From positions 228,343-292,342 of the forward strand of contig NZ_RAZT01000011.1 of NCBI RefSeq assembly GCF_003626635.1: a stretch of DNA of 64,000 nt, written 5' to 3'. This stretch comes from Micromonospora musae. Its GTDB lineage: Bacteria; Actinomycetota; Actinomycetes; Mycobacteriales; Micromonosporaceae. The notes beneath the pieces were generated by a model. It saw nothing but the letters and a program-made list of their open reading frames with translations, searched no databases and had not been told where the DNA came from. This document shows, piece by piece, positions 1 to 8,260 of the stretch; position 1 is the first letter of the stretch, and the number at the start of each line of letters is the position of its first letter. The position numbers and the translations under genes were made by a program.

Positions 1-252
1 ATCGGGGTGTACGAGGTGAACGAGGCGTTCGCCCCGGTTCCGCTGGCGTGGCTGGCCGAGACCGAGGCGGAGCCGGAGCGGCTCAACCCGCGCGGCGGGG
101 CCATCGCCCTCGGGCATCCGCTCGGCGCCTCCGGCGCCCGGATCATGACCAGCCTGCTCCAGCACATGCGGGACAACGGGATCCGGTACGGGTTGCAGAC
201 GATGTGCGAGGGCGGCGGGATGGCCAACGCCACCATCGTCGAGCTGCTCTGA
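1..252 (+). CDS. Thiolase (acetyl-CoA acetyltransferase), C-terminal end only
   Basis: The reading frame is open from base 1, so the gene starts outside the window and only about 83 residues are seen. They hold the two C-terminal thiolase motifs: GHPLGASGAR, whose His activates the nucleophilic Cys, and CEGGGMANA, which carries the second catalytic Cys. Thiolases make or cleave acetoacetyl-CoA or 3-ketoacyl-CoA in the cytosol. The chain ends a few residues after the CEGGG motif, as normal family members do, so the C-terminus looks intact. Substrate (biosynthetic or degradative) cannot be told from this piece. Confidence 0.93.
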   Translation: MGVYEVNEAFAPVPLAWLAETEAEPERLNPRGGAIALGHPLGASGARIMTSLLQHMRDNGIRYGLQTMCEGGGMANATIVELL

Positions 253-271
253 CCTCGACCGGGACAGGCGG

Positions 272-291
272 GCCCGGCTGCGGAGCCGGGC
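272..291. terminator. Hairpin after the thiolase gene
   Basis: A perfect 8-bp stem (GCCCGGCT / AGCCGGGC) with a GCGG loop lies 20 bases after the thiolase stop. There is no T-run, which is common for actinobacterial terminators. The function is inferred. Confidence 0.45.
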
Positions 292-390
292 GGCACCGGA
301 AGTCGGACACCCGGTGCGACGGCGGCCGTGGAACTTGCACAACTTCGACGTGACCCACGTCACTCCCGGACGCTTGTCGTTGGGCAGGGC

Positions 391-903
391 ATGGACGTCT
401 TCTCCCGAACGTTCCTTCCGGCCGCCGCCGAGGCGGGCCTGGCGATGCAGACCGTCACCCGGCACATGCCCGTCTTCCGCCGCTGTGTCGGCTCGGGCGA
501 CGCCACCATCCTGGTGACCCGGTGCAGCCGTCCCGAACGGCCGGCCGGCGGCGAGTACCTGCTCCTGCTCACGCACCGGCGACTCGTGGTCACCCAGCAG
601 ACCCGAGTGCTGCACCGGCTCCGCCTGCACCTCAACACCGAGCTGCGCGAACTCAGCAACGTCACGTGGAGCCCCGACCCGCGTACGCACTCGATCGAGC
701 TGGCCGCGACCGCGATCGACGGAGTCCGTGAGCACTTCCTGGTCCGCCCCAGCCAGCCGAAGCAGCTGTGGCAGCTCGACACACTGCTCAACCACGCCTT
801 CCGCACCCGCCTCCGGCCGGCGCAGGAGCGAATCGTCGCCACCATCGGCGAACCGTCGGCCAACACGATGCCGGCCAGCCTCCGCCCCGCGGCCGTCCGC
901 TGA
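391..903 (+). CDS. Conserved hypothetical protein, 170 aa
   Basis: No family is recognised. The ATG at 391 (MDVFSRTFLP) is chosen because the longer in-frame start at 328 gives an N-terminus rich in odd, low-complexity residues; no strong ribosome-binding site marks either. The protein is soluble, with no signal peptide or membrane segment, and has an alternating hydrophobic pattern (EYLLLLTHRRLVVTQQTRVL) suggesting a beta-rich fold somewhat like a PH/GRAM-type barrel. It lies between the thiolase and the two-component genes, same strand, with its own spacing on both sides. Confidence 0.7.
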   Translation: MDVFSRTFLPAAAEAGLAMQTVTRHMPVFRRCVGSGDATILVTRCSRPERPAGGEYLLLLTHRRLVVTQQTRVLHRLRLHLNTELRELSNVTWSPDPRTHSIELAATAIDGVREHFLVRPSQPKQLWQLDTLLNHAFRTRLRPAQERIVATIGEPSANTMPASLRPAAVR

Positions 904-926
904 CCGTCCGAGCCGGCGGCACTTCT

Positions 927-943
927 CTTACCTGATCCGAACA
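927..943. repeat. Left copy of a 17-bp direct repeat flanking the two-component operon
   Basis: CTTACCTGATCCGAACA occurs here, 27 bp before the response-regulator start, and again at 3134-3150 across the histidine-kinase stop codon. The copies are identical. It may be a regulator site or a recombination footprint; nothing else shows its role. Confidence 0.5.
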
Positions 944-969
944 CGCCCTGCCGGTACCGCCCCCGAACG

Positions 970-1680
970 GTGGGCAATCATGGGCCGGTGAGCGTCGACG
1001 TACCCCCCCGCGGGCTCGTCCTCGTGGTGGAGGACGAGCCCGCGATCGCCGACCTGGTCCGGCTCTACCTGGCCCGCGACGGGTTCGGTGTACACGTGGA
1101 GCGGGACGGGACGGCCGGTCTCGCCGCCGCCCGCCGGCTGCGTCCGGTGGTGTGCGTCCTCGACATCGCGCTGCCCGGGCTGGCCGGAACCGAGGTGTGC
1201 CGGCAGCTGCGCGAGGCCGGCGACTGGACGCCCGTCATCTTCCTCACCGCCCGCGACGACGAGGTGGACCGGGTCGTCGGCCTCGAGCTGGGCGCGGACG
1301 ACTACGTCACCAAGCCGTTCAGCCCCCGGGAACTCGTCGCCCGGGTCCGGGCGCTGCTGCGCCGCGCGGCCGGCCCGCCGGGCGGAGACGACCGGCCCCG
1401 GATCGTCGGCGCGGTGAGCCTCGACCCGACGCGCCGCACGGTGCTCGCCGACGGCGTCCCGGTGCACCTCACCTCGACCGAGTTCGATCTGCTCGCGCAC
1501 CTGATGGCCCGGCCCGGCCGGGTCTTCACGCGGGAGGAGCTGCTCGCCGCGGTCTGGGGGTACGCGGCACACTCCGGCACCCGCACCGTCGACGTGCACG
1601 TGGCGCAGGTCCGCGCGAAGCTCGGCGGAGCCGGCGTGATCCGGACCCATCGGGGCGTGGGGTACTCCGCCGATGCCTGA
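970..1680 (+). CDS. OmpR/PhoB-family response regulator
   Basis: Receiver domain (residues about 15-130) with acidic pair ED at 21-22, phospho-acceptor Asp65 in VCVLDIALPG, Thr93 and Lys115 in YVTKPF. A winged-helix DNA-binding domain follows (about 140-235), with the typical TREELLAAVWG and RTVDVHVAQVRAKLG segments. GTG at 970 is used; a GTG at 988 is also possible because neither has a clear ribosome-binding site. It overlaps the kinase gene by 8 bases, so the two are translationally coupled. The signal sensed is unknown. Confidence 0.93.
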   Translation: MGNHGPVSVDVPPRGLVLVVEDEPAIADLVRLYLARDGFGVHVERDGTAGLAAARRLRPVVCVLDIALPGLAGTEVCRQLREAGDWTPVIFLTARDDEVDRVVGLELGADDYVTKPFSPRELVARVRALLRRAAGPPGGDDRPRIVGAVSLDPTRRTVLADGVPVHLTSTEFDLLAHLMARPGRVFTREELLAAVWGYAAHSGTRTVDVHVAQVRAKLGGAGVIRTHRGVGYSADA

Positions 1681-3142
1681 CCCGGACCCGGCCGATCCGC
1701 ATCCTCCGGCCCACGTCGACCCGCCGACCGTGGCGTTGCCGATCCTCGGGCCGGAGCCGCCCGGCGCGCCGTCCCGGACCGGTTTCGGGCGGACCCTCAC
1801 CGCCCGGGCGGTGCTGGTCACCTGCGCGGTGGCGATGGTCTCCGTGCTGGTCACCGCGCTCGTGGCGGTGCCGCTCGCGGTGCGCGGCGCCGAACGGCGC
1901 GACCAGGAAGCGCTGGCCGCCCAGGCCCGGCTCGCCGCCGAGGTGTTGCGTACCCGGCTCGATCGGGGTCGCACCGCCGACGAGGAGCGGCTCATCCGCC
2001 AGCTGCGGGCCCAGGGCATCGACGCGTACCTGATCAGGGGCGGCGCGGTGGACCGGGCCGGCCTGCCACCGCGCCTGGTGCAGCGGATCGCCGAGGGGCG
2101 CAACGTCTCCACGACCCGCCGGGTCGGCGGCCGGCCGGCGCTGATCGAGGGGCGGGCCCTGCCGGGCGGCAACGGGGTGGTGCTGTCCCGGACGCGTACC
2201 ACCGGGCTCTGGAGCGGCGTGCTGCGTGGCCTCTGGGCCCCGCTGCTGGCCGGGCTGGCCGCCGGTGTCGTCGCCGGGCTGCTGCTCGCCCGCCGGCTGG
2301 CCCGGCCGATCCGTAACGCGGCGAGCGCCGCCGCCCGGCTGCGCGCCGGGGACCGGGCGGTCCGGGTGCCGGTCGAGCCACCCGGCGAGGTGGCCGACCT
2401 GGCGGACGCGTTGAACGGGCTCGCCGCTGCGCTGGCCACCAGCGAGGGGCGGCAACGGGAGTTCCTCCTCTCCGTCTCGCACGAGCTGCGCACCCCGCTG
2501 ACCGCGATCCGCGGGTACGCCGAAGCGCTGGCCGACGGTGTGATCGAACCCGACGAGGTGCCGGCGGCTGGTCGTACGGTGCTCACCGAGGCCCGACATC
2601 TGGACCGGTTGGTGAGCGACCTCTTGGCGCTGGCCCGGCTGGAGGCGGCCGACTTCCCGCTGGAGCCGGTCCCGGTCGACCTGGTCGGGCTCGCCGACGA
2701 GGCGGAGCGGACCTGGGCCGCCCGGTGCGCGGCCGTCGGGGTGGTGCTCCAGGTGGAGCGGCCGGACGGCCCCGTCCCCGCGTACACCGATCCGGGCCGG
2801 ATCCGGCAGGTGGTCGACGGGCTGCTGGAGAACGCGTTGCGCGTCGTACCACCGGGAGCCCCGGTGGTGATCGCCGTCCGTCGCGTCGGCCCGCAGCAGC
2901 CGGCCGGTGGTCTGGTCGAGGTTCGGGACGGCGGCCCTGGCTTCACCGACGACGACCTGGCGGTGGCGTTCGACCGGGGTGCGCTGCACGAGCGGTACCG
3001 GGGGGTGCGGAAGGTGGGCAGCGGCCTCGGCCTGGCGCTCGCCGCCGGGCTGGTCCGCCGCCTCGGCGGTGAGATCACGGCGACGCACGCGCCCGAGGGT
3101 GGGGCGGCCTTCACCGTCCGGCTGCCTGCCTCGCTTACCTGA
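1673..3142 (+). CDS. Sensor histidine kinase
   Basis: A 489-residue membrane kinase paired with the preceding response regulator. Order: cytoplasmic Pro-rich N-terminus, first membrane helix (about 40-65), a roughly 100-residue extracellular sensor loop, second helix (about 185-205), HAMP linker, HisKA with phospho-acceptor His270 in SVSHELRTPL, and a HATPase_c domain with N-box ENALRV, G1 DGGPGF and G2 GSGLGLALA. All catalytic motifs are present. The start ATG lies inside the end of the regulator gene. The extracellular loop gives no clue to the ligand. Confidence 0.93.
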   Translation: MPDPDPADPHPPAHVDPPTVALPILGPEPPGAPSRTGFGRTLTARAVLVTCAVAMVSVLVTALVAVPLAVRGAERRDQEALAAQARLAAEVLRTRLDRGRTADEERLIRQLRAQGIDAYLIRGGAVDRAGLPPRLVQRIAEGRNVSTTRRVGGRPALIEGRALPGGNGVVLSRTRTTGLWSGVLRGLWAPLLAGLAAGVVAGLLLARRLARPIRNAASAAARLRAGDRAVRVPVEPPGEVADLADALNGLAAALATSEGRQREFLLSVSHELRTPLTAIRGYAEALADGVIEPDEVPAAGRTVLTEARHLDRLVSDLLALARLEAADFPLEPVPVDLVGLADEAERTWAARCAAVGVVLQVERPDGPVPAYTDPGRIRQVVDGLLENALRVVPPGAPVVIAVRRVGPQQPAGGLVEVRDGGPGFTDDDLAVAFDRGALHERYRGVRKVGSGLGLALAAGLVRRLGGEITATHAPEGGAAFTVRLPASLT

Positions 3143-3150
3143 TCCGAACA
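3134..3150. repeat. Right copy of the 17-bp direct repeat
   Basis: Identical to 927-943; it covers the last codons and stop of the histidine-kinase gene and a few bases beyond. Confidence 0.5.
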
Positions 3151-3189
3151 TCGGTCTGACGTCGCGCTGGCGGAGACCGGGAAGGCTTG

Positions 3190-3352
3190 GGGCGTGTGTC
3201 GAAGTCCCTGGCCGGCCTGCGGCGGGCCCAGACGACGACCGGCGGCGTCGGCGCTTCGTCCGGATACAACACCGGTATCCGAACGAATCCCGCCTTGCCG
3301 GACCGCCGCCTGGACTCCGCCTCGGCTCGACCGAGGACTTCGACACACGCCC
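3190..3352. repeat. 163-bp element with 18-bp perfect terminal inverted repeats
   Basis: The ends are GGGCGTGTGTCGAAGTCC and its exact complement GGACTTCGACACACGCCC. Inside are a central hairpin (TTCGTCCGGATAC / GTATCCGAACGAA, 12 of 13 paired) and a right-hand hairpin (CCTCGG CTCGA CCGAGG). No coding capacity is apparent. This is the form of a small non-autonomous mobile element or a structured REP-like repeat. It lies between the kinase and the next lipoprotein gene and may also act as a terminator or RNA processing site. Confidence 0.65.
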
Positions 3353-3381
3353 TAGCCCACCGACGTACGAGAGGGAGAGTC

Positions 3382-3993
3382 ATGGCACGTTGGGGTTTCG
3401 TGGCCGGGACGGCGCTGCTCGCCGCGGTCGCGCTCGGGGTCAGCGGATGCGGCGCCGCCCAGGTGGCGAGTCAGCCGGCCCGGGAGGTGGCCGTCGAGGT
3501 GGCCGCCGCCATGGGCGTCGAGGGGCAGGCGCTGACCGCGATGGGCTTCGACCCGGACGAGCTGGACGTGCTGGGCGTCGCGGCGCCGGCCCCGTCGACG
3601 TCCGCCTCGTCCGCTCCCGGCGAGAAGGGTGAGAAGGGTGAGAAGCCACGACGTGAGCGGGCCGAGGAGCGGCGCGAGCGTCGCAAGGCCCGGGTCCTGC
3701 TGCGCCGGAACACGCTGCACGGCGAGGCCGTGGTGCAGACCAAGGACGGCGCCAAGCAGACGGTGACCGTGCAGCGTGGTGAGGTGACCGCGATCGACGG
3801 CGACTCGATGACGGTGAAGTCCACCGACGGCTTCACGATGACCTGGCGGTTCGGCCCGGACCTGCGGGTGCTCGAACGGCGCACCACGATCCAGCCCGCT
3901 GACGTACGCGTCGGTACGGCGGTGGGGGTGGCTGGCGCGAAGGACGGCGACGCCGGGGTCGCGCGCCTGGTAGTCGTGCCGCGCGGGAGGTGA
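3382..3993 (+). CDS. Secreted lipoprotein of unknown function, 203 aa
   Basis: ATG at 3382 follows a good ribosome-binding site (GAGGGAGAG). The N-terminus is a lipoprotein signal with hydrophobic core and lipobox VSGC, so Cys23 should be lipid-anchored on the outer face of the membrane. A highly charged linker follows, with GEK repeats and an RERAEERRERR stretch. The C-terminal about 90 residues form a beta-rich domain (VVQTKDGAKQTVTVQRGEVTAID) that resembles small OB-fold/DUF5666-like modules. The adjacent two-component system could regulate it; that is inference from position. Confidence 0.75.
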   Translation: MARWGFVAGTALLAAVALGVSGCGAAQVASQPAREVAVEVAAAMGVEGQALTAMGFDPDELDVLGVAAPAPSTSASSAPGEKGEKGEKPRRERAEERRERRKARVLLRRNTLHGEAVVQTKDGAKQTVTVQRGEVTAIDGDSMTVKSTDGFTMTWRFGPDLRVLERRTTIQPADVRVGTAVGVAGAKDGDAGVARLVVVPRGR

Positions 3994-3998
3994 CGGCC

Positions 3999-4029
3999 GG
4001 GCCCCCGGTCGTGCCATGACCGGGGGCCC
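3999..4029. terminator. Shared terminator hairpin between convergent genes
   Basis: Perfect 12-bp stem GGGCCCCCGGTC / GACCGGGGGCCC with a 7-nt loop, placed 6 bases after the lipoprotein stop and 14 bases before the end of the convergent hydrolase gene. It can serve both strands. Confidence 0.75.
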
Positions 4030-4042
4030 TGACCGTCACCGG

Positions 4043-5641
4043 TCAGTAGACGCGTGAGCCGATGAAGTCGTCGTGGCCGTAGCCCACCGGGTTCGCGAAG
4101 TTTCGCGACTCGAAGGTCCAGCGCTGCCGGTTGCTCGTCGAGCACGTGGCGAGCCGTAGCCGGGGCGTACCCAGCAGCGGATTGTCGAAGGCCACGCAGA
4201 GGTTGCCGTTGCCGGCCGGCCTGAGCTGGTTGCCGGCGAAGACGAACTTCTGGTTCGCGCCGGCGTGACAGTCGTGGAGGTTCACCGCCGTGCCGGCGGT
4301 CAGCGACCCGTTCGCGACGTCGAGGCACCGGTCGTGGGAGAGCTCCGAGTGCAGCGACTGCCGCGTCGGGTCGTACCAGAGGCCCTGGTTACGTCCACCG
4401 TGGCAGGCGTACGACTGCTGCCGCGTGCCGTTGCGGGAGTCGTACCCCTTGCTGTCCACGCAGGTGCCGGTGGCCACGTTGCGGAGCTGCTTGAACTCGA
4501 ACAGCCCGCTGTACAGCACGCCGGCGCCGGTGCTGGCCGGGTCGACGCAGGTGGCCTGCGCCTGGCCGGAGTTCCAGAACTGGGTGATGCACTGGGCGAA
4601 CATGCCGTGCCCGCGGTAGTTCGGGTGGAACGACTGGCGGGCCGCGTTCTCGTCCCAGATGCCCAGCTCGATGTAGAGGCCGCGGACCGAGGTGCTGTCG
4701 GTGCAGACCTCGTGGCCGTGGAAGAGGCGGCTCGCATCCAGGTAGCGGGTGCCGGTGTTCGCGGCCGCCGCCCGCAGCGCCGACTCGAAGAGCGGCACCG
4801 CCTTGTTCCGGGCGAACGCCGCGTCCGCCAGGTAGAGCAGGCAGCCGCCCGCGTACCAGCCGGGGAAGTCCGGATTGTCCTCGACGTCGGGGCTGGCCGG
4901 GCTCGGGTACGACATGAGCACCAGCTCGTAGTCGGTGGCCAGGTAGCCGGCCCCGGTCATGGTGTTCCGGATGTCGGTGAGCGCCTCCTCGACCGCCTGG
5001 CGGCTGCCGTCCGTACGGACCGTCCACTGGTCGGTGTAGGTGGGGTAGCACGGGCCCTGGAAGAAGACCCGGCGGATGGCGCAGTCGGTGGCGACCGGCC
5101 CGAACTGGATGGTGCCGTCACCGTTGGCGCCCACCACCACCCAGATCAGGCGTACGTGCGTGTTGCGCGCCTTGATCGCCAGGTGGTCGCCCTGGTTCAA
5201 CTCGTTGTGCTGCGTCGGCCCGCCGGCCACGAGGTTCCACGGGGTCGCGCCGGAGCAGGCGATGTTGTACCGCTCGTCGGCCGGGATGCCGGTGCGGAAG
5301 AGCGCCTGGTCGTACGAGCGGTCGCACCAGTTGCCGGGTTCGTGGGTGCCGGGGACGTAGTTGCCCACGCCCTCGCCGGAGATCTCGCTGTCCCCCATGG
5401 TGACCAGCGACGTACGCCGCTGCTCGATCGGGCGGATCGCCGGGGCGCCGTAGAGGGCTGTCGCCTCGGCGGCACGGACGGCTTCGAGGGCGGCCGGGAG
5501 CGGCTGGATGGTCGGTCGGTCGGCCGCGGCGGCGGGGGCCGCCGCTCCGGGGAGCATCGGCAGGGCGAGAGCGGCGGCGACGGCGGCGGCGAGGAAACGC
5601 CGCCGCTTGGTCCGTTCGCGCCTGGCGGAGGTGACAGGCAT
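4043..5641 (-). CDS. Secreted SGNH/GDSL hydrolase with C-terminal ricin-type lectin domain
   Basis: 532 residues. An Arg-rich N-terminus plus hydrophobic stretch ending in AAAADRP is a signal peptide (possibly Tat-like, RRRFL). The catalytic SGNH-like domain spans about 70-380, with the nucleophile block VTMGDSEISGEG near residue 83 and SFHPNYRGHGMFA holding the late His. From about 385 there is a ricin B-type beta-trefoil (repeats such as GTCVDSKGY, DRCLDVANGS and NGNLCVAF, with QxW-like motifs). The family cleaves ester bonds; the lectin part would hold it on polysaccharide. The gene stands alone on the minus strand. Confidence 0.87.
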   Translation of the reverse strand: MPVTSARRERTKRRRFLAAAVAAALALPMLPGAAAPAAAADRPTIQPLPAALEAVRAAEATALYGAPAIRPIEQRRTSLVTMGDSEISGEGVGNYVPGTHEPGNWCDRSYDQALFRTGIPADERYNIACSGATPWNLVAGGPTQHNELNQGDHLAIKARNTHVRLIWVVVGANGDGTIQFGPVATDCAIRRVFFQGPCYPTYTDQWTVRTDGSRQAVEEALTDIRNTMTGAGYLATDYELVLMSYPSPASPDVEDNPDFPGWYAGGCLLYLADAAFARNKAVPLFESALRAAAANTGTRYLDASRLFHGHEVCTDSTSVRGLYIELGIWDENAARQSFHPNYRGHGMFAQCITQFWNSGQAQATCVDPASTGAGVLYSGLFEFKQLRNVATGTCVDSKGYDSRNGTRQQSYACHGGRNQGLWYDPTRQSLHSELSHDRCLDVANGSLTAGTAVNLHDCHAGANQKFVFAGNQLRPAGNGNLCVAFDNPLLGTPRLRLATCSTSNRQRWTFESRNFANPVGYGHDDFIGSRVY

Positions 5642-5786
5642 CGACGCACTCCTTTCGGCTCAATCGCTGGGCGTCGATTGAGTTACCAGAAAGTAACGTG
5701 CGGGGATGGCTATGTGAATGCGTCTCGTGATCCTTGCGCGGAGTGCCGAACCGCACCCTTCGGGCGAACCGGACCGCCCAGCGTGG

Positions 5787-5902
5787 ACGCCGCGACCGGC
5801 ATCGCCCGGCCGGAGAAAGTCGTGACCGGACCCGCCCGGCACCCACGCCGCGACCGGCATCGCCCGGCCGGAGAAAGCCGTGACCGGACCCGCCGGGCGC
5901 CC
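5787..5902. repeat. Two 58-bp tandem repeats upstream of the hydrolase gene
   Basis: A 58-bp unit beginning ACGCCGCGACCGGCATCGCC runs 5787-5844 and again 5845-5902 with few differences; a shorter third piece (CCGCGACCGGCGG) follows. It fills much of the 309-bp gap between the hydrolase start and the end of the next minus-strand gene. The gap holds no gene that I can support. Confidence 0.7.
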
Positions 5903-5950
5903 CCACCGCGACCGGCGGCCCCGACAGGGGCGCCGGTCGACGACGGTGGG

Positions 5951-8167
5951 TCAGCGACCGGGCGGCAGCGCGTACCCGACGTAGTCGCGGTACTCGACCC
6001 GCCAACCGGCCGGCACGAGGCGGGTGCACGCCGCCTCGGGGCCGGTGCAGACGATGGCGTCCACCGAGGACGGCTCCGCCGGTGGCCGCTCGGGCAGCAC
6101 CGACTGGAGCGCCACCAGTTCGGGCGGCCGGCCGTCCGCGTCGCGCAGCAACAGCCACCAGGGGTACTCCCAGTTGTCGTTCTGCTCGACCAGGCCGATC
6201 CGGCGGGCCCCGCTGGCGCGTACCGCCTCGGCCGCCCAGCGGAACTCGTCGGTCCACTCGGGCCGGCGCAGGAACCGGGTGTCCCACTCCGCCGTGGTGA
6301 AGACCGAACCCGTGCCCACCAGCCGACGCGGGAAGCCGTACGACACGGCCAGCACGCCGGCCAGCGCGGAGGTGGCCAGCACGGCCACCGCGGTGAGGAC
6401 GGCGATCGACCTGCGGGGCCGGGCACCCGCCGCGGCGGCGCGCCGGCGGAACACGGCGTCCAGCCAGACACCGGCCAGGGGCGCGGCCATCACCAGGGCG
6501 TAGAGCAGCAGCCGGTTACCCCACGGCTGCCACTTGATCATCGCGGTGTGCAGCAGCACGGTGGTCACCAGCACCGCCGCGTACGCCCGCAGCGACCCGG
6601 CGCGGGTCGGGCTGATCCGCCCCGGGCGGGCCAGCGCGAAGACCGCGCCGAGCAGCGCCAGCGATCCGGCGAGCGGGAACGCCACCCGGTCCTCGTCCGG
6701 GTACCAGGCCGGCTCGGGGAAGATCTCCCGGCCGAACGTGATCTCCCGGTCCTGCGGGTCGACGCCGATCGCCTCGGCCCCCTCGACGATCGCGGTGGCG
6801 GCGGCGTGGCGCAGCGGCGCGAGCGGCGTGTCGAACGCGGTATGCCCGATCCGCAGCACGTTGACCAGGATCGAGGCGGGATCGTGGCGCTCCATCGGGA
6901 TCGACTCGCGCAGCCGGGGCGGCCCGAGCGGGTGCCCGAACTCCACAGTGACCCGGGCCAGGAACGGCCCGACCACTGTGGCCGCGACCAGCAGGATCAG
7001 CAGCGAGGCGCCGACGGTCCGAACGGCCGGGACCCGACGGGCGGCGGCGCTGCCCGCCGCACCGGTGGGCGTGGACTGCGGGGTCTGCGGACGCCGGGCC
7101 AGCCGGAGCTGGGCCAGCCCCCAGAGCACCAGCAGCGGGCCCACCCCGATCAGGCCGCTCGTCTTCGTCACCGCGGTCAGGCCGGTGGCGGCCCCGAGCC
7201 CGAGCAGCGTGCCAAGCCCGGTACGCCGCTGCAGCCCGTCCAGCGCGAGGGTCGCCGCGCAGGCGACCCAGGCGGCGACCACCAGGTCGGTCTGGGTGCT
7301 GGTCGCCTGCAGCACCACCATCGGCGTGGTGGCCAGCACGAAGGCGGTGAGGAGTTGGGCGCGCCGCCCGCCGCCCACCTGCGCGGTGATCCGGGCGGCC
7401 ACCAGCAGGCAGAGCACCCCGGCCCCCCACTGCACCAGGTTGTAGAGCCGGTCGCCGTCGGTGAGCAGGCGCAGATGCAGCAGCAGGTACTCCGCGCCGG
7501 GCGGAATGGTCACCTGCCGGTGGATCGCGGTCGGCCAGAACTCGAGGCCACCCTGGAGCACCCAGTGCTCGACCTTCGGCAGGTGGTACGTCTGCGAGTC
7601 GAAGTTGTTCGGTTCGGCGAGGAGCGCGACGACCAGCTCGACCAGGAGCAGCCCGCCCACAGTGGCGGCGAGAATCCGTTCGCCCCGGCTCGCCGTACGC
7701 CAGGGCCGGGTGAGCCGCGTCCACCGGCCCTCCCGTTCCGGGCCGGGTTCGGGGTCGTCGGCCGCCGGTGGCGGAGCGCCCGGGGAGGTGACGTCGAGAG
7801 CGGTGGGCGCGGTGGATGCGCCGACCAGCGCCTGAGCCGGGGTGGCGGCGTGCGCGTCGCCGCTGCGCGCGGCGTCCCGCCGGTGCCGCCAGCCGGCGGC
7901 CAGCGCGGTGACGGCGAGGAAGAGCAGCCAGGTGACGGCGAACGCGGTGGGTGTCAACGCGTGCAGCGCACCGAGCACCTCGACTGTGAGCACCGCGAAG
8001 CTTCCGGTCACCAGCGCCGCCCGCACGACAGCGAGCCGTAGGGGCGCGGTCACGGCTTCGCGCGGTCTGAGGGCGTGGACGAGCAGGAGCAGCGCGGCGA
8101 CGGGCGCCACCGTGAGCAGGGAGCCAGCTGCCGACATGGCGGAAGTAAACACCATCCGGACGGCCAC
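5951..8167 (-). CDS. Multi-pass membrane glycosyltransferase, GT39/ArnT-like
   Basis: About 738 residues with roughly twelve hydrophobic helices. The loop after the first helices carries an acidic/aromatic segment (NNFDSQTYHLPKVEHWV) of the kind found in polyprenyl-phosphate-sugar mannosyltransferases (GT-C fold), with a soluble C-terminal periplasmic domain. Such enzymes move a sugar from a lipid carrier to an extracytoplasmic acceptor. It diverges from a GT2 gene that could make the lipid-linked sugar. Several Met codons near the start (MAVRM, MSAAG) leave the exact start uncertain. Substrate unknown. Confidence 0.75.
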   Translation of the reverse strand: MAVRMVFTSAMSAAGSLLTVAPVAALLLLVHALRPREAVTAPLRLAVVRAALVTGSFAVLTVEVLGALHALTPTAFAVTWLLFLAVTALAAGWRHRRDAARSGDAHAATPAQALVGASTAPTALDVTSPGAPPPAADDPEPGPEREGRWTRLTRPWRTASRGERILAATVGGLLLVELVVALLAEPNNFDSQTYHLPKVEHWVLQGGLEFWPTAIHRQVTIPPGAEYLLLHLRLLTDGDRLYNLVQWGAGVLCLLVAARITAQVGGGRRAQLLTAFVLATTPMVVLQATSTQTDLVVAAWVACAATLALDGLQRRTGLGTLLGLGAATGLTAVTKTSGLIGVGPLLVLWGLAQLRLARRPQTPQSTPTGAAGSAAARRVPAVRTVGASLLILLVAATVVGPFLARVTVEFGHPLGPPRLRESIPMERHDPASILVNVLRIGHTAFDTPLAPLRHAAATAIVEGAEAIGVDPQDREITFGREIFPEPAWYPDEDRVAFPLAGSLALLGAVFALARPGRISPTRAGSLRAYAAVLVTTVLLHTAMIKWQPWGNRLLLYALVMAAPLAGVWLDAVFRRRAAAAGARPRRSIAVLTAVAVLATSALAGVLAVSYGFPRRLVGTGSVFTTAEWDTRFLRRPEWTDEFRWAAEAVRASGARRIGLVEQNDNWEYPWWLLLRDADGRPPELVALQSVLPERPPAEPSSVDAIVCTGPEAACTRLVPAGWRVEYRDYVGYALPPGR

Positions 8168-8260
8168 GCCACGCCGGACGCCCTACGGTACGGGCCACCA
8201 CTGCGCTGACCAGCCAGGCTACGCTAGGCCCGACAGGCCGTCCCCACCGTGGAGATTTCC

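Noticed and set aside
928..3348. 806-codon open frame on the minus strand
   Set aside because: Antisense to the two-component system and crossing the inverted-repeat element; no domain content.
5787..5914. Possible CRISPR array
   Set aside because: The repeats are directly abutting 58-bp units with no unique spacers and no cas genes; it is a tandem duplication.
4265..8041. 1258-codon open frame on the plus strand
   Set aside because: It spans the opposite strand of two real minus-strand genes and the gap between them. Low-complexity Arg/Gly/Pro sequence with no motif; an antisense shadow.
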